Shown: positions 1 to 8,310 of the stretch, piece after piece
Layout: each line of letters starts with the position of its first letter
Position numbering within the stretch: the stretch's first letter is position 1
Source of the DNA: Variovorax sp. KK3
GTDB taxonomy: Bacteria > Pseudomonadota > Gammaproteobacteria > Burkholderiales > Burkholderiaceae_C
Assembly: GCF_001984055.1 (NCBI RefSeq)
Contig: NZ_LYVO01000003.1
Location: forward strand, 109,295-173,294
Length of the DNA stretch: 64,000 nucleotides
Direction of reading: 5' to 3'
Translations under genes and position numbers: made by a program
Notes under the pieces: generated by a model
The model's input: the letters and a program-made list of their open reading frames with translations, nothing else
Database searches by the model: none
Told to the model about the DNA's origin: nothing

Positions 1-1073
1 ACCGTGTGGTGCGCCACCATCTGCGCGATGCTCCAGTACTGGTGGCGGAAGCTGGTGGACGACAGGCGCGAGGGGCCGCTGCCATCGGCGCGTGCCTTGG
101 CGCTTTCGAGCCAAACCTCGAGCTGGATGTCGAACGCGCCATGCGCGCGGTTGCCAGGGTCTTCGAGGTAAGCCAGCGGCTGCGGATGGTCCGCGGGCCG
201 CGTCCAGGGCAGGCGGTAGGGCGCGAGCGCCTCCAGCGTCACGATCCACGGCGACACGGTGGTCGCGAAGTTCTTGGCCAGAAAAGGACCGAGCGGCGCC
301 ATCTCCCAGAACTGGATGTCGCGCGCCGACCAGTCGTTGAGCAGGCACAGGCCGAAGATGTGCTGGTCGGCATCGGCCAGCGGGATCTGTTCGCCACCCG
401 CGTTGCCCTGGCCGATGTAGATGCCCAGCTCCAGCTCGTAGTCCAGCCGCGCGCAGGGGCCGTACACCGGCGCCTTCGCGCCCGGTGGCAGCATCTGGCC
501 CATGGGGCGGTGAAAACGCTGGCCGCTCACGCCCAGCGTCGAAGCGCGGCCGTGGTACGCGATCGGTATCCACTGGAAGTTCGGTGTGATCGGATCGTCT
601 GGCCGCACCAGCCGTCCGATGTTGAGCGCGTGGTCGATCGAGGTGTAGAAGTCCGTGTAGTCGCCCACGCGTGCCGGCAGCCTGAACTCCACCTCGACCA
701 GCGGCACCAGGCACTCGCGCACTTCGGCGATCGACCGCTCCGCGGCGTCGTCCTTCAGCAGCGCGAAGAGCGCATGCCGCAGCGCCTGCCACACGGTGGG
801 CCCCAACGCGAAGAAGCCGTTGAGCACCTCGTGCGCGCAGGCACGCGCGCCATCGAGCGCGGTGCCCTGCAGTTCCTGCCGCGCGGCCAGGGCCGCCAGG
901 TCGAGCACCTGGTCGCCGATGGCCACGCCGCCACGGAACAGCTCGTTGCTGCCGGTGCGGCGGAACACCGCGTAGGGCAGGTTCTGGATCGGGAAGTCGC
1001 AGCCCGCCGCATTGGCCGCATCGAGCCAGCTGCGCGCGCCGGCGTCGTGGGTGTGGTTGAGTTCGACGGTCAT
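1..1073 (-). CDS. fahA: Fumarylacetoacetase, 3' end cut by window edge
   Basis: Predicted to hydrolyse fumarylacetoacetate (or a related acylpyruvate) to fumarate and acetoacetate, the last step of tyrosine/homogentisate breakdown. The reading frame runs from an ATG at 1073 off the left edge, giving about 357 of the usual 420-440 residues. The N-terminal FAH domain (NLPYAVFRR near the start) and the core with YHGRAS, DYELELG and LNDWSARD are visible; these carry the family's metal and substrate residues. The start overlaps the stop of the upstream cyclase gene in an ATGA, so the two are translationally coupled. The neighbours are an ABC importer and a cyclase rather than hmgA, so the true substrate may be another ring-cleavage product. 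Family call is sure; substrate is inferred. Confidence 0.9.
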   Translation of the reverse strand, partial: MTVELNHTHDAGARSWLDAANAAGCDFPIQNLPYAVFRRTGSNELFRGGVAIGDQVLDLAALAARQELQGTALDGARACAHEVLNGFFALGPTVWQALRHALFALLKDDAAERSIAEVRECLVPLVEVEFRLPARVGDYTDFYTSIDHALNIGRLVRPDDPITPNFQWIPIAYHGRASTLGVSGQRFHRPMGQMLPPGAKAPVYGPCARLDYELELGIYIGQGNAGGEQIPLADADQHIFGLCLLNDWSARDIQFWEMAPLGPFLAKNFATTVSPWIVTLEALAPYRLPWTRPADHPQPLAYLEDPGNRAHGAFDIQLEVWLESAKARADGSGPSRLSSTSFRHQYWSIAQMVAHHT

Positions 1074-1879
1074 TGCGCGCTCGCCATCAGAGCATCGTCG
1101 AAGATCGCGACGGCGCGCGTCCAGCCCGCCGATGCACCGCGGATCTTGTGCGGGAAGCAGCTGATGAAGAAGCCGTCCGCGGGCAGCGATTCGAGGTTGT
1201 GCAGCTTCTCGATGTGGCAGTAGCCGATATCGCGGCCGGCCTTGTGGCCTTCCCAGATCAAGGCGGCGTCCTGCGTTTCACCGTACTTCTTCGCGGTGTG
1301 GACGAAAGGCGCGTCCCAGCTCCAGGCGTCGGTGCCGGTCAGACGCACGCCGCGCTCCAGCAGGTACATGGTGGCCTCGTAGCCCATGCCGGCGCCGGAA
1401 GACACATAGTCGTCGTTGCCGTAGCGCGAGCCGGCACGCGTGTTGACGACCACGATCTCCAGCGGCTTGAGCGTGTGGCCGATGCGCTTCAACTCGGCCT
1501 CGACGTCGTCTGCCGTCACCACGTAGCCGTCTTCGAAATGGCGAAAGTCGAGTTTCACGCCGGGCTGGAAGCACCATTCGAGCGGCACGTCGTGGATGGC
1601 GATGGCGGGCTTCTTGTCGCCGAGCGCCTTGTCCATGGTCGAGTGGAAGTGGTACGGCGCGTCGAGGTGCGTGCCGTTGTGGGTCGACAGCTGCACCAGT
1701 TCCACCGCCCAGCCTTCGCCGTCGGGCAGGTCTTCCTTCTTCAAGCCGGGGAAGAAGGGCTCGATCTGCGCGAAGGTGTTGTCGTGCGTGAAGTACTGGA
1801 TCTTCGGCGCGAAGGCCGGTGGGTCGGAAAGCACGTCGTTCTCCAGAAAGATCGAAAGGTCGACGAATCGGCGCGTCAT
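1070..1879 (-). CDS. Cyclase-family (kynurenine formamidase-like) metal-dependent hydrolase
   Basis: 269-residue cytosolic hydrolase of the PF04199 cyclase family, which includes kynurenine formamidase (KynB) and isatin hydrolase. The metal-binding signature HNGTHLDAPYHF lies about one quarter into the protein, as in the family. A strong ribosome site (AAGGAG) precedes the ATG. It sits between the ABC permease genes and fumarylacetoacetase and overlaps the latter by 4 bp, so it probably opens a ring or amide in the compound brought in by the importer. It is longer than KynB (about 210 residues) and closer to the long bacterial cyclase-like proteins, so a kynurenine role is not claimed. Confidence 0.85.
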   Translation of the reverse strand: MTRRFVDLSIFLENDVLSDPPAFAPKIQYFTHDNTFAQIEPFFPGLKKEDLPDGEGWAVELVQLSTHNGTHLDAPYHFHSTMDKALGDKKPAIAIHDVPLEWCFQPGVKLDFRHFEDGYVVTADDVEAELKRIGHTLKPLEIVVVNTRAGSRYGNDDYVSSGAGMGYEATMYLLERGVRLTGTDAWSWDAPFVHTAKKYGETQDAALIWEGHKAGRDIGYCHIEKLHNLESLPADGFFISCFPHKIRGASAGWTRAVAIFDDALMASAQ

Positions 1880-1904
1880 GGGGGCTCCTTGTTTGTCTTT
1901 GCGT

Positions 1905-2684
1905 TCAGGGGCGCTGCCAGCGCAGCAGCTTGTTCTCGGCCAAGGCCAGCAGCGCGTTGCTCGCGAAGCCGATCAGGCCCAGCAGCGCGATGCCGGCGAA
2001 CAACTCGCTGGCGCGAAAGGCGCGGGCCGCGAGCAGGATGGCCTGGCCCAGGCCGCTCTGCGAGGCGATCATTTCGCCGACCACCGCGACGATCAGCGAA
2101 ATGGTGAGCGCGAGCCGCATGCCGGCCAGGATGTCGGGCATCGCGTTGGGCAAGCCGATCTTCCAGACGAAGGCCGCGCGCGGCATCTGCAGGCAGCGCG
2201 CGACTTCGGCGAGCCGCGGATCGACCGCCGCGAAGCCGTGCACGGTGGCCAGCAGCACCGGCCACATCGCACCGAAGGCGACGACGAACAGCACCATGGC
2301 CGGGTTCAGGCCGAAGATCGAGATGGCCAGCGGCAACAGCGCCGAGGCCGGCAGCGGGCGGATGAATTCGAGCGTGGGCTGCACCCAGGCGCGCACGGCT
2401 GGCGACACGCCGATGGCCGCGCCCAGCAGCACGCCGAAGAGCGATGCCAGCAGCCAGCCTTCGACCATGCGGCGCACGGTGGCGAGCGTGAAGGCCAGCA
2501 GCTCGCCCTGGCCGTCGCCGCGCAGGTTCAGGCCTTCGGCCAGGCTGGCGAAGGTGGCCTGCGGCGTGGGCAGGAAGACGCGGCTGACCCAGCCGGCGTT
2601 GCTGGCCGTCCACCACAAGGCGACCAGCACGAGAAAGAGGCCGGCAGAGGCGAGCCAGCCGTTCCGGCGCGCGCTGCCGCTCAT
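1905..2684 (-). CDS. ABC transporter permease (SsuC/TauC-like), second copy
   Basis: 259-residue inner-membrane permease of the nitrate/sulfonate/taurine ABC importer class. About six hydrophobic segments are visible, starting with the N-terminal helix after MSGSARRNGW. The cytoplasmic EAA-type loop appears as EVARCLQMPRAAFVWKIGLP. The start is the ATG at 2684, which overlaps the stop of the preceding permease by 4 bp. It pairs with the other permease gene (2681-3463) to form a heterodimeric channel. The solute is unknown; the co-transcribed hydrolases suggest an aromatic or amide-containing organic acid. Confidence 0.88.
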   Translation of the reverse strand: MSGSARRNGWLASAGLFLVLVALWWTASNAGWVSRVFLPTPQATFASLAEGLNLRGDGQGELLAFTLATVRRMVEGWLLASLFGVLLGAAIGVSPAVRAWVQPTLEFIRPLPASALLPLAISIFGLNPAMVLFVVAFGAMWPVLLATVHGFAAVDPRLAEVARCLQMPRAAFVWKIGLPNAMPDILAGMRLALTISLIVAVVGEMIASQSGLGQAILLAARAFRASELFAGIALLGLIGFASNALLALAENKLLRWQRP

Positions 2685-3463
2685 GCCACGCTCCCCATGC
2701 GCCGCGCCACGTGGCGCTGCAGGCGCTGCATGGCGGCATTGACCACGAAGCCCACCACGCCGATCCAGCCCAGCCAGGCCAGCATCAACGCCGGGTCGAA
2801 GCTCTGCTGCGCGATCATCATCGCGTAGCCCATGCCGTGCGGATTGGCCGCGATCTCCACGGTCACCGCCACCACCAGTGCCACCGCGACGCCGAGCCGC
2901 AGCGCGACGAACAGGCGCGGCACGATGGCAGGCAGCACGATCTTCAAGGCGCGGTCGCGTGCCGACAGGCCGAGCACGCGGCTCACTTCGAGCAGCCGCG
3001 GCTCCACCTGCTGCACCGCGGCCTGCACGAGCACCAGCAGCGGCCAGAAGGTGGCGAAGGCGACGATGGCGAGTTCCATGCGCAGGCCGAAGCCGAACAT
3101 CAGCATCGCGAGCGGAATCAACGCGACCGAGGGCACCGGCCGCAGCACCTCGATCGACAGCGCGCCGATCTGCGCGGCGCGGCGCGACAGGCCGAGCACG
3201 ATGCCCAGCGCGATGCCGAGCACCGCGCCCAGCAGCAGGCCCAGCGCAGCGGTGCCGAGCGTGAAGCCGGTGGCCTGCCACAGCGAGCCGTCCGTCGCTG
3301 CACCGGCAAAGGCCTTGAGCGCGGCGCTGGGTGGTGCGAGCGCATCGCTGCCGAGCGCGGCGGCACGGCGCGCGTACCACTCGAACAGCGCGAGCAACAG
3401 CGCGGGAAGCACCCACGGCCGAAGGCGCAGCAGCATCGCGCGCGCCGCACCGGCTTCAGTCAT
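2681..3463 (-). CDS. ABC transporter permease (SsuC/TauC-like), first copy
   Basis: 260-residue inner-membrane permease, partner of the next gene. It has the BPD_transp_1 fold, with hydrophobic helices from about residue 10 and the EAA-type loop EVSRVLGLSARDRALKIVLP. I chose the ATG at 3463 (MTEAGAARAM) over an earlier in-frame start because it follows the ATPase reading frame with only an 8-bp overlap, the arrangement seen at other junctions in this operon. Two different permease genes in one taurine-type system are less usual than one homodimeric permease, but they are found in several Burkholderiales systems. Confidence 0.86.
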   Translation of the reverse strand: MTEAGAARAMLLRLRPWVLPALLLALFEWYARRAAALGSDALAPPSAALKAFAGAATDGSLWQATGFTLGTAALGLLLGAVLGIALGIVLGLSRRAAQIGALSIEVLRPVPSVALIPLAMLMFGFGLRMELAIVAFATFWPLLVLVQAAVQQVEPRLLEVSRVLGLSARDRALKIVLPAIVPRLFVALRLGVAVALVVAVTVEIAANPHGMGYAMMIAQQSFDPALMLAWLGWIGVVGFVVNAAMQRLQRHVARRMGSVA

Positions 3464-4232
3464 GGCCTTGCTCGATGAAGGAGAACAGCTCACGGCGTAG
3501 CCGAAGGAACTCGGGGTGCTCCTTGGCCGTGAGCTGATCGCGCGGACGCGGAATGTCCACCTCGATCATGCGTGCCAGGCTCGGCCGGCCCGGTGCCGGA
3601 TCGGCTTGCAGCGCGATCACGCGGTCGCCCAGGTAGATCGCCTCTTCGAGGTCGTGCGTGACGAACAGCACCGTCAGCCCGTCTTCGCGCACGAGCCGCG
3701 CCAGTTCGTCCTGCAGGCCTTGTCGCGTGAGCGCATCCAGCGCGCCGAAGGGCTCGTCCATCATCATGAGCTCGGGCTTCTGTGCGAGGCAGCGCGCGAT
3801 CTGCACGCGCTGCTGCATGCCGCCCGAGAGCTGCACCGGAAACTTCTGCGCGTGCGCGGCCAGGCCCACTTTGCGCAGCACCTCGGCGATGCGCTGTGGG
3901 CGCTGGTCGGCCGGCACGCCTGCCGCTTCCAATGCGAGGCTCACGTTGCCTTCGACCGTGCGCCAGGGCAGCAGCGCGCGGCCATAGTCCTGGAACACGA
4001 AGGCCACCTCGCGCGAGGGCTCCGTCATGGGCAAGCCGCGGCGCCGCACTTCGCCGCCGCTGGCGCGCACCAGGCCGCTGGCCGCGCGCAGCAGCGTGGT
4101 CTTGCCGCAGCCGCTGGGGCCGACGATGCAGAGGAACTCGCCGCGCGCCACGTCGAATGAGGTGGGCGACAGCACCTCGCGCTCGCCGTAGCAGATGCGC
4201 ACCTCGTCGATGCAGAGCAGGGCCTCGCTCAT
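3456..4232 (-). CDS. ABC transporter ATP-binding protein (SsuB/TauB-like)
   Basis: 258-residue cytoplasmic ATPase energising the importer. All ABC motifs are present: Walker A GPSGCGKTT, signature LSGGMQQR, Walker B LMMMDEPFGALD and the H-loop FVTHDLEEA. The ATG at 4232 is preferred over a GTG at 4244 because GAGTGAG lies at ribosome-site distance before the ATG. It begins shortly after the binding-protein stop and overlaps the downstream permease start. The sequence is of the nitrate/sulfonate/taurine type. Confidence 0.92.
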   Translation of the reverse strand: MSEALLCIDEVRICYGEREVLSPTSFDVARGEFLCIVGPSGCGKTTLLRAASGLVRASGGEVRRRGLPMTEPSREVAFVFQDYGRALLPWRTVEGNVSLALEAAGVPADQRPQRIAEVLRKVGLAAHAQKFPVQLSGGMQQRVQIARCLAQKPELMMMDEPFGALDALTRQGLQDELARLVREDGLTVLFVTHDLEEAIYLGDRVIALQADPAPGRPSLARMIEVDIPRPRDQLTAKEHPEFLRLRRELFSFIEQGHD

Positions 4233-4251
4233 TTGCAAGCTCACTCGCCGC

Positions 4252-5196
4252 TTACTTGGCGACCAGCTTCGCGACGTCGATCGGCGTCTTGAGCATCTCC
4301 TGCTCTTTCATCAGCCCGACCCAGTAGGCCATCTGCTTCTCGCTCACCACCGGCCCGGGCGGCGAGATCTGCACCTTCGCCAGCACCTCGGGCGGCAGCT
4401 TGATGTACTTGCCGATGCTGGCGCGCACGCGCGCATCGTTCTTCGGCTGCTGAATGAAGGCGCCGCTCTCCTGCACGGCCTCGCGGAAGGCGCGGGCGGC
4501 CGCCGGGTTCTTCTGCACCCAGTCGCGGCGCGCGGCATGCACGATGGTCTGGTTGCCCTCGGGCAGGAAGGTCGAGTAGTACGAGGCCACGTAGCCCGCG
4601 CCGCTGTCGGTGATGCGGCTCATGAAGGGGTCGGCCGACACCACCGCATCGACCGAGCCGCCGCGCAGCAGGTCGCCGTGCTGCGGAAAGGCGGCTTCGA
4701 CGAAGCTGACCTTGCGGTAGTCCACGCCCTGGTCCTTGAGCCAGGCGCGAAAGGTCACATGCAGGAAGGCGCCGAGGCCCGGCACGCCGACTTTCTTGCC
4801 CACGCAGTCCTGTGCGTTCTTGATGCCCGAGCCCGCGCGTGCGACCAGGCCGAAGCCGGTGATGGTCTTCGACGTGAGGCCGCCGCCGGCCACCAGCACC
4901 AGGTCGAGGCCGCCGTCCACCGCCTGCAGGAAGACCGAGGGCGTGGGCCCGCCGATCTGCAGCGACTCGGATTGCAGCGCGGCCGGAATGGTGGAGTTGA
5001 GCGGGATGAACTTGAGCTCCACGTCGAGGCTGCGCTTCTTGAAGTAGCCCTCGTCGGCCGCGACGAAGACCGAGGCGAAGTCGGTCACGGCGGTGTAGCC
5101 GAACACGATTTTCGTGGCGGCCTGCGCATGGGCGGGCAGCGCCAGGGCGGCCGGGCCGGCGGCAAGCGCCGCGATCAGGGAGCGTCGTTTCATCAT
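4252..5196 (-). CDS. ABC transporter substrate-binding protein (SsuA/THI5-like)
   Basis: 314-residue periplasmic binding protein with an N-terminal signal peptide (MMKRRSLIAALAAGPAALAL, cleavage expected after AHA). The mature part has the NMT1/THI5-like pattern, with EGYFKKRSLDVELKF and the LQSESLQIGGPTPSVFLQA region. An AGGAGA ribosome site lies 8 bases before the ATG at 5196. The start codon overlaps the stop of the TetR gene (ATGA), placing regulator and transporter in one message. The ligand cannot be read from the sequence; the ABC partners and the two downstream hydrolases suggest a catabolic substrate rather than a sulfur source. Confidence 0.9.
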   Translation of the reverse strand: MMKRRSLIAALAAGPAALALPAHAQAATKIVFGYTAVTDFASVFVAADEGYFKKRSLDVELKFIPLNSTIPAALQSESLQIGGPTPSVFLQAVDGGLDLVLVAGGGLTSKTITGFGLVARAGSGIKNAQDCVGKKVGVPGLGAFLHVTFRAWLKDQGVDYRKVSFVEAAFPQHGDLLRGGSVDAVVSADPFMSRITDSGAGYVASYYSTFLPEGNQTIVHAARRDWVQKNPAAARAFREAVQESGAFIQQPKNDARVRASIGKYIKLPPEVLAKVQISPPGPVVSEKQMAYWVGLMKEQEMLKTPIDVAKLVAK

Positions 5197-5930
5197 GGCT
5201 TGTGTCTCCTGGAGGTCGTTGTCTTCTTCGCGGCGCGGGGTCGCGGCAGCGCTGCGCGCAGGCCGCCGACGATGAAGTTCACCAGCATCGGCGCCACGGC
5301 CGGGTCGCTGCGCTGGTTCTCGCCGTGCGACAGCCGTTCGATGCGGTTGTCGTTCAGGTGGTGCAGCAGCGTGCCCAGCGCGAACTGGTAGCCCCATGCC
5401 GCCTGGCCGCGCGTGGCATGCGGCAGCGCGACGTGCAGCGCGTCGATGTAGGCCTCGGCCAGCGGATCGAAATAGCCGCGCAGTACGCGGTCGGCTTCTT
5501 CGGTCGCGTGGTAGAGCTCGCGTGCCACCAGCAGCGCGTAGTACTCGCCCTCGGAGCTGGCGCGCAGCGCGAGCACCGGTGCGGTGAAGGCTTCGATGAT
5601 GCGCGGCAGCGTGCGTGGGTCGTCGGCGTCGATCTGCACGGCGCGCAGGCCTGCCAGCCGCTCGTCGATGGTGTGGCTCCAGTGCTCGAAGATCGCGTGG
5701 AAGAGCTCCTGCTTGGGGCCGAAGTAGTAGCCCACCAAGGCCAGCGGCACGGCGGCTTCGTCGGCGATCTGGCGGAGGCTGACGGCGTGGTAGCCGTGCT
5801 GCGCGAAGAGCTTCTCGGCGGCCAGCAGGATGGCCTGGCGGCGATCGGTACGCGGGGCTTCGGCGCGCGCCGCCGCTGCGCGCCGCGGTGCTCGGCGAAG
5901 CGGGGGAGCGGGCTGCGAAGCGGATGCCAT
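5193..5930 (-). CDS. TetR/AcrR-family transcriptional regulator
   Basis: 245-residue DNA-binding repressor. The TetR helix-turn-helix is visible as ILLAAEKLFAQHGYHAVSL followed by RQIADEAAVPLALVGYYFGP near residues 30-75. The all-helical C-terminal half would bind the inducer. The ATG at 5930 (MASASQ) is chosen; an upstream ATG at 5975 would add 15 residues but would overlap the repeated motif thought to be the operator. It is the first gene of the ABC/cyclase/fah operon and overlaps the binding-protein start, so it probably represses its own operon until the imported compound, or its CoA or hydrolysis product, is present. Confidence 0.88.
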   Translation of the reverse strand: MASASQPAPPLRRAPRRAAAARAEAPRTDRRQAILLAAEKLFAQHGYHAVSLRQIADEAAVPLALVGYYFGPKQELFHAIFEHWSHTIDERLAGLRAVQIDADDPRTLPRIIEAFTAPVLALRASSEGEYYALLVARELYHATEEADRVLRGYFDPLAEAYIDALHVALPHATRGQAAWGYQFALGTLLHHLNDNRIERLSHGENQRSDPAVAPMLVNFIVGGLRAALPRPRAAKKTTTSRRHKP

Positions 5931-5940
5931 GGCCGCGATT

Positions 5941-5977
5941 GAACAAGCGTACAAACTTGTTGAACACTCGTGCAAAC
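5941..5977. promoter_or_regulatory. Direct-repeat operator candidate for the TetR regulator
   Basis: Two 16-bp copies, GAACAAGCGTACAAAC (5941-5956) and GAACACTCGTGCAAAC (5962-5977), match at 13 of 16 bases and are spaced 21 bp start to start, two DNA turns. An inverted pair AACAAG/CTTGTT (5942-5947, 5956-5961) overlaps them. They lie directly before the TetR start and in the divergent gap to acoR, as expected for an autoregulatory operator. The assignment to this TetR is inferred from position. Confidence 0.55.
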
Positions 5978-6116
5978 CCTGAAGCCTATGCGCCCCGCTG
6001 CATGCGGAAGCCGCTCGTTACACCCTTCTTGCGTCGCAGCATCGGCGCGGGCTACAGTGCTCGACCGGCGCGGTCGCCAGCGGTGCCGCGACACGAGCAT
6101 CAACAGGAGACAGGCC

Positions 6117-8105
6117 ATGGAGCTGCGGCAGCGCGAGCACATCGACGCCGTGGTCGAACTCACCACGCGCGGCGTGCCGCCGGATGCGCTGCTGCAGCGC
6201 CACGACGCGGTCATCCGCTCGTCGTGGCAGCGCTGCGTGCACGAGCACGGCCTCGACCCCACACGCATGCAGGAAGCCCGCATCCTGCCCTGGGCGGAAC
6301 TGCGCGAGCACCAGGAGCGGCTGGAGGACTTTACGCAGATCGCCCGCCATGGCCTCACGGCGCTCTACCAGCAGGTGGCCGGCACGGGCTACGTGGTGCT
6401 GCTGACCGATGCGCAGGGCGTCACGGTCGACTACCCGGGCGACCCCAATTCAGGCATCAGCCTGCGCCGCGCGGGCCTCTACCTGGCCGCCGAATGGACG
6501 GAGACCTACGCCGGCACCTGCGCGGTCGGCACCGCGCTGGCGACCGGCGAAGCGCTGACGGTGCACCAGGCCGACCACTTCGACGCCACCCACATTCCGC
6601 TGACCTGCACGGCCGCGCCGGTGTTCGATTCGAGCGGCCGGCTCAACGCGATCCTCGACATCTCTGCGCTGGTGTCGCCCGGTCCCAAGGGCAGCCAGCA
6701 GCTCGCGCTGCAGATGGTGAAGATCTACGCCCACCACATCGAGAACGCGCAGTTCGCGCGGGCCCACCGCGACGACTGGATCCTGAAGCTCAACGCATCG
6801 CCGGCCTTCGTCGACGTCAACCCCGACTACCTGATCGCGCTCGATGCGCGCGGCCGCATCGTGGGCCACAACCACCGCGCGCGGCAGATGCTGGAAGCCG
6901 AGCTGGGCCTCGCGGCCGGTGATCCGCACGGCGAGAGCCCGCTGCTGGGGCAGAGCTTCGAGCGGCTGTTCGATGCCCGCTTCGACATGCTGGGCCAGTT
7001 CGTCTACGCGCGCCCGAGCGAGCAGCGGGTGGTGACGCTGGCGCGCAGCGGCGGCGCGCTGTTCCTGGGCGCGGTGCCGCCCATCGAACGCATCGCGACC
7101 GGCGAACGCGGGCAGGCGCCGTCGACCGCGCCGGCCATTCCAGAGCCATTGGCGGCGCTGAGCGGCGGCGACGCGGCCTTGCAGCGTCAGCTGCAGCGCG
7201 CCGCCCGGCTTGTCGATTCGCCGATCAACCTGCTGATCCATGGCGAGACCGGCAGCGGCAAGGAGTACTTCGCGAAGGCCCTGCACGCGGCGAGCGCGCG
7301 CAGCCGGCGGCCTTTCATCGCGGTGAACTGCGCGGCCATTCCCGAGACGCTGATCGAGAGCGAGCTGTTCGGCCATCTGCCGGGCAGTTTCTCGGGCGCG
7401 GGCAGCAAGGCCAAGCGCGGGCTGATCCAGGAATCCGACGGCGGCACCCTCTTCCTCGACGAGATCGGCGACATGCCGCGCGAGCTGCAGTCTCGCCTGT
7501 TGCGCGTGCTGGCCGAACGCGAGGTGCTGGCCATCGGCGCGTCGCGTGCGGTGCCGGTCGACATCCGCGTGATCTCGGCCACGCACCACCCGCTGGAGCG
7601 ACTGGTGCGCGGAGGGCGATTCCGCGAAGACCTGTACTACCGGCTCAACGGCGCCCTGTTCGCGCTGCCGCCGTTGCGCGAGCGCGGCGATCTCGATTGG
7701 CTGATGCGCAAGCTGCTGGGCGAATCGGTCGTGTTGTCGCAGGCGGCGCGCGAGCGGCTGCATGCGCACCGCTGGCCCGGCAACCTGCGTGAGTTGCGCA
7801 ACGTGCTGGAGTACGCGCGCGCCGTGTGCGAGTGCCGGCGCATCGAGGCGCACGACCTGCCGGACGGATTCGCCGCGGACGAGGCACGGCAGCCGGCCGC
7901 GCTGACGGGGCAGGTGGGGCAGGTGCATCCCAACGACCCGCATCACCTGCCGCCCGAGGGCATGCTGCTCATGCAATACCTGCGTGCGGCCAGCTGGAAC
8001 CTCAGCGCGGTCGCGCGCCAGCTCGGCATCAGCCGCATGACCCTGTACCGGCGCATGACGCGCCTGGGCATTCAATCGCCGAACCGGCGCGACGCCGGCG
8101 AGTGA
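6117..8105 (+). CDS. acoR: Sigma-54-dependent activator of acetoin catabolism, AcoR
   Basis: 662-residue enhancer-binding protein expected to sense acetoin and switch on the downstream aco genes with sigma-54 RNA polymerase. Domains in order: GAF-like sensor (about 75-220), PAS-like segment (about 225-330), AAA+ domain with Walker A GETGSGKE (376-383) and Walker B LFLDE (445-449), and a Fis-type helix-turn-helix (about 620-655, LSAVARQLGISRMTLYRRM). The sigma-54 contact loop, normally GAFTGA, reads GSFSGA at 423-428. The start is the ATG at 6117, preceded by AGGAGA; the frame is open further upstream, into the TetR promoter. Recognition rests on domain order and on acoX-acoA-acoB-acoC following on the same strand. 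Confidence 0.9.
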   Translation: MELRQREHIDAVVELTTRGVPPDALLQRHDAVIRSSWQRCVHEHGLDPTRMQEARILPWAELREHQERLEDFTQIARHGLTALYQQVAGTGYVVLLTDAQGVTVDYPGDPNSGISLRRAGLYLAAEWTETYAGTCAVGTALATGEALTVHQADHFDATHIPLTCTAAPVFDSSGRLNAILDISALVSPGPKGSQQLALQMVKIYAHHIENAQFARAHRDDWILKLNASPAFVDVNPDYLIALDARGRIVGHNHRARQMLEAELGLAAGDPHGESPLLGQSFERLFDARFDMLGQFVYARPSEQRVVTLARSGGALFLGAVPPIERIATGERGQAPSTAPAIPEPLAALSGGDAALQRQLQRAARLVDSPINLLIHGETGSGKEYFAKALHAASARSRRPFIAVNCAAIPETLIESELFGHLPGSFSGAGSKAKRGLIQESDGGTLFLDEIGDMPRELQSRLLRVLAEREVLAIGASRAVPVDIRVISATHHPLERLVRGGRFREDLYYRLNGALFALPPLRERGDLDWLMRKLLGESVVLSQAARERLHAHRWPGNLRELRNVLEYARAVCECRRIEAHDLPDGFAADEARQPAALTGQVGQVHPNDPHHLPPEGMLLMQYLRAASWNLSAVARQLGISRMTLYRRMTRLGIQSPNRRDAGE

Positions 8106-8122
8106 GCGCAAGGCCGGTTCAG

Positions 8123-8166
8123 CTGTATCGCCCGAGACAGGCGGACCTGTGACACCTGTATCGCCC
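8123..8166. promoter_or_regulatory. Probable AcoR enhancer sites
   Basis: CTGTATCGCCC occurs twice, at 8123-8133 and 8156-8166, 33 bp apart or about three helical turns. The first copy continues into an imperfect palindrome, CTGTATC-GCCC-GAGACAG (8123-8140). The repeats end about 90 bp before the -24 element of the sigma-54 promoter, the normal place for activator binding. Binding by AcoR is inferred. Confidence 0.6.
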
Positions 8167-8257
8167 ATGGCGCGACGGGGGCCGTGAGGGGCTGATTTTC
8201 GAGGGTTATCCCGCGCTTTTCGGGCGCTTTGCGGGCACTTTGCGACGGGGCTCGGCG

Positions 8258-8273
8258 TGGCACGCCGATTGCG
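8258..8273 (+). promoter_or_regulatory. Sigma-54 promoter of the aco operon
   Basis: TGGCAC-N5-TTGC matches the sigma-54 -24/-12 consensus exactly, with -24 at 8258-8263 and -12 at 8269-8272. Transcription should begin near 8284, about 27 bases before the acoX start. The upstream acoR gene encodes the required class of activator. Confidence 0.88.
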
Positions 8274-8310
8274 AAAACCTGGTGCGAACCACCACCAGGA
8301 GACACCCCGC

